NCBI GenBank assembly: GCA_900766895.1
Contig: CAAFXF010000041.1
Location: 1 to 5,664 of the forward strand
Direction: 5' to 3'
DNA from: Clostridia bacterium
Lineage (GTDB): Bacteria > Bacillota > Clostridia > Oscillospirales > Acutalibacteraceae
DNA length: 5,664 bases
Shown: in pieces, positions 5,238 through 5,664 of the stretch
Numbering within the stretch: the first letter of the stretch is position 1
Layout of the letters: each line of letters begins with the position of its first letter
The notes under the pieces: generated by a model
Seen by the model: only the letters and a program-made list of their open reading frames with translations
What the model was told of the DNA's origin: nothing
The model's database searches: none
Program-made: the position numbers and the translations under genes

Positions 5238-5664
5238 ATGGATAGGTTTAAGAATTCAAATGAAAATCCTGATTTTTATTTTTCTAACAGCGAGGGTTCA
5301 CAGGCTAATGCTCCTGTTAAGCGCGCGGCACCTCATAATGCAAAAAGAAAGAAAAAATCATCAGGTGTAGGGTCAACTTATCTTTTTTTCATAATTGTTA
5401 TTTGCGTTTCTGTAGTTGTGTCTATTTATGCAATACTTTGTATGAATGACCTTTTTGCAATTACCAAAACAAAATCTAATGTAACCGTATCCTATTCACA
5501 GGCAATAGAATCTGCTGATGATGCCATTGATATTCTTGCCGAAAAGGGACTTATCAGATGCAAGAATTTTTGCAAGTTTTTTGTAAGGTTTAGGGATAAC
5601 TTTATTACAAATTCACGTCTTGGCGGTCCGTATGAAGCAGGAGTATATTATCTTAACGGAAAAA
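5238..5664 (+). CDS. mltG: MltG-like endolytic murein transglycosylase (YceG family), N-terminal part
   Basis: This is the start of a probable membrane-anchored lytic transglycosylase, which cleaves nascent peptidoglycan strands and is thought to set glycan length. The visible 142 residues begin with a polar, cytoplasmic N-terminus ending in a basic cluster (KRAAPHNAKRKKK, 28-40). A single transmembrane helix follows (about 47-69, YLFFIIVICVSVVVSIYAIL core). The outside part then begins with NVTVSYSQAIESADDAIDIL (81-100), AEKGLIRCKNFCKFFV (101-116) and GGPYEAGVYYLNG (129-141). These match the order in MltG of a strand, 'ia..L.e.gvI.s...F' and 'eaG.Y.l'. This is the LysM-like subdomain; the catalytic YceG domain with its glutamate lies beyond the window. 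The gene starts 1 nt after the cyclo-ligase stop. The two cysteines (Cys108, Cys112) outside the membrane are uncommon for exported proteins. The assignment rests on a partial domain. Confidence 0.75.
   Translation, partial: MDRFKNSNENPDFYFSNSEGSQANAPVKRAAPHNAKRKKKSSGVGSTYLFFIIVICVSVVVSIYAILCMNDLFAITKTKSNVTVSYSQAIESADDAIDILAEKGLIRCKNFCKFFVRFRDNFITNSRLGGPYEAGVYYLNGK

Overview
The window is a dense block of same-strand (+) housekeeping genes. It looks like a low-GC, A/T-rich Gram-positive of the class Clostridia, most likely an anaerobic gut-type member of the Oscillospiraceae/Ruminococcaceae. The evidence is the dnaG-rpoD (sigA) pair, a 372-residue primary sigma factor of Bacillus SigA size, a DUF896 (YnzC-like) protein, strong AGGAGG-type ribosome binding sites and the A/T-rich codon use. 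The assignment below class level is an inference from gene content.

Layout, left to right: the 3' part of dnaG (primase, to 788); rpoD/sigA (803-1921); a small DUF896 protein (1921-2142); a thymidylate-kinase-like P-loop kinase (2130-2801); a soluble DUF2156 protein, related to the C-terminal domain of phosphatidylglycerol lysyltransferase (2794-3687); a short GNAT acetyltransferase (3680-4138); a DJ-1/PfpI family protein (4141-4680); 5-formyltetrahydrofolate cyclo-ligase (4649-5236); and the 5' part of an MltG-like endolytic transglycosylase (5238 to the window end). The junctions are 14, -1, -13, -8, -8, +2, -32 and +1 nt. There is no room for a terminator between genes, and the block reads as one translationally coupled transcription unit. 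No stretch above about 15 nt is non-coding.

Functionally, the left part is the macromolecular-synthesis core (primase plus primary sigma factor). The middle holds nucleotide supply (dTMP kinase-like) and two acyltransferase-fold proteins of unknown substrate. The right part holds a DJ-1-type protein, a folate-salvage enzyme and a cell-wall enzyme. Several promoter-like sequences lie inside coding regions. The best is a perfect TTGACA/TATAAT pair with a 19-nt spacer in the DJ-1 gene, and next is a perfect TGTGnTATAAT extended -10 just upstream of mltG. These could let the distal genes be expressed apart from dnaG-rpoD.

I found no mobile element, CRISPR array, RNA gene, phage gene or defence system. 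The region looks like ordinary chromosome. The less understood parts are the DUF896, DUF2156 and GNAT genes and the distinctive subtype of the kinase.
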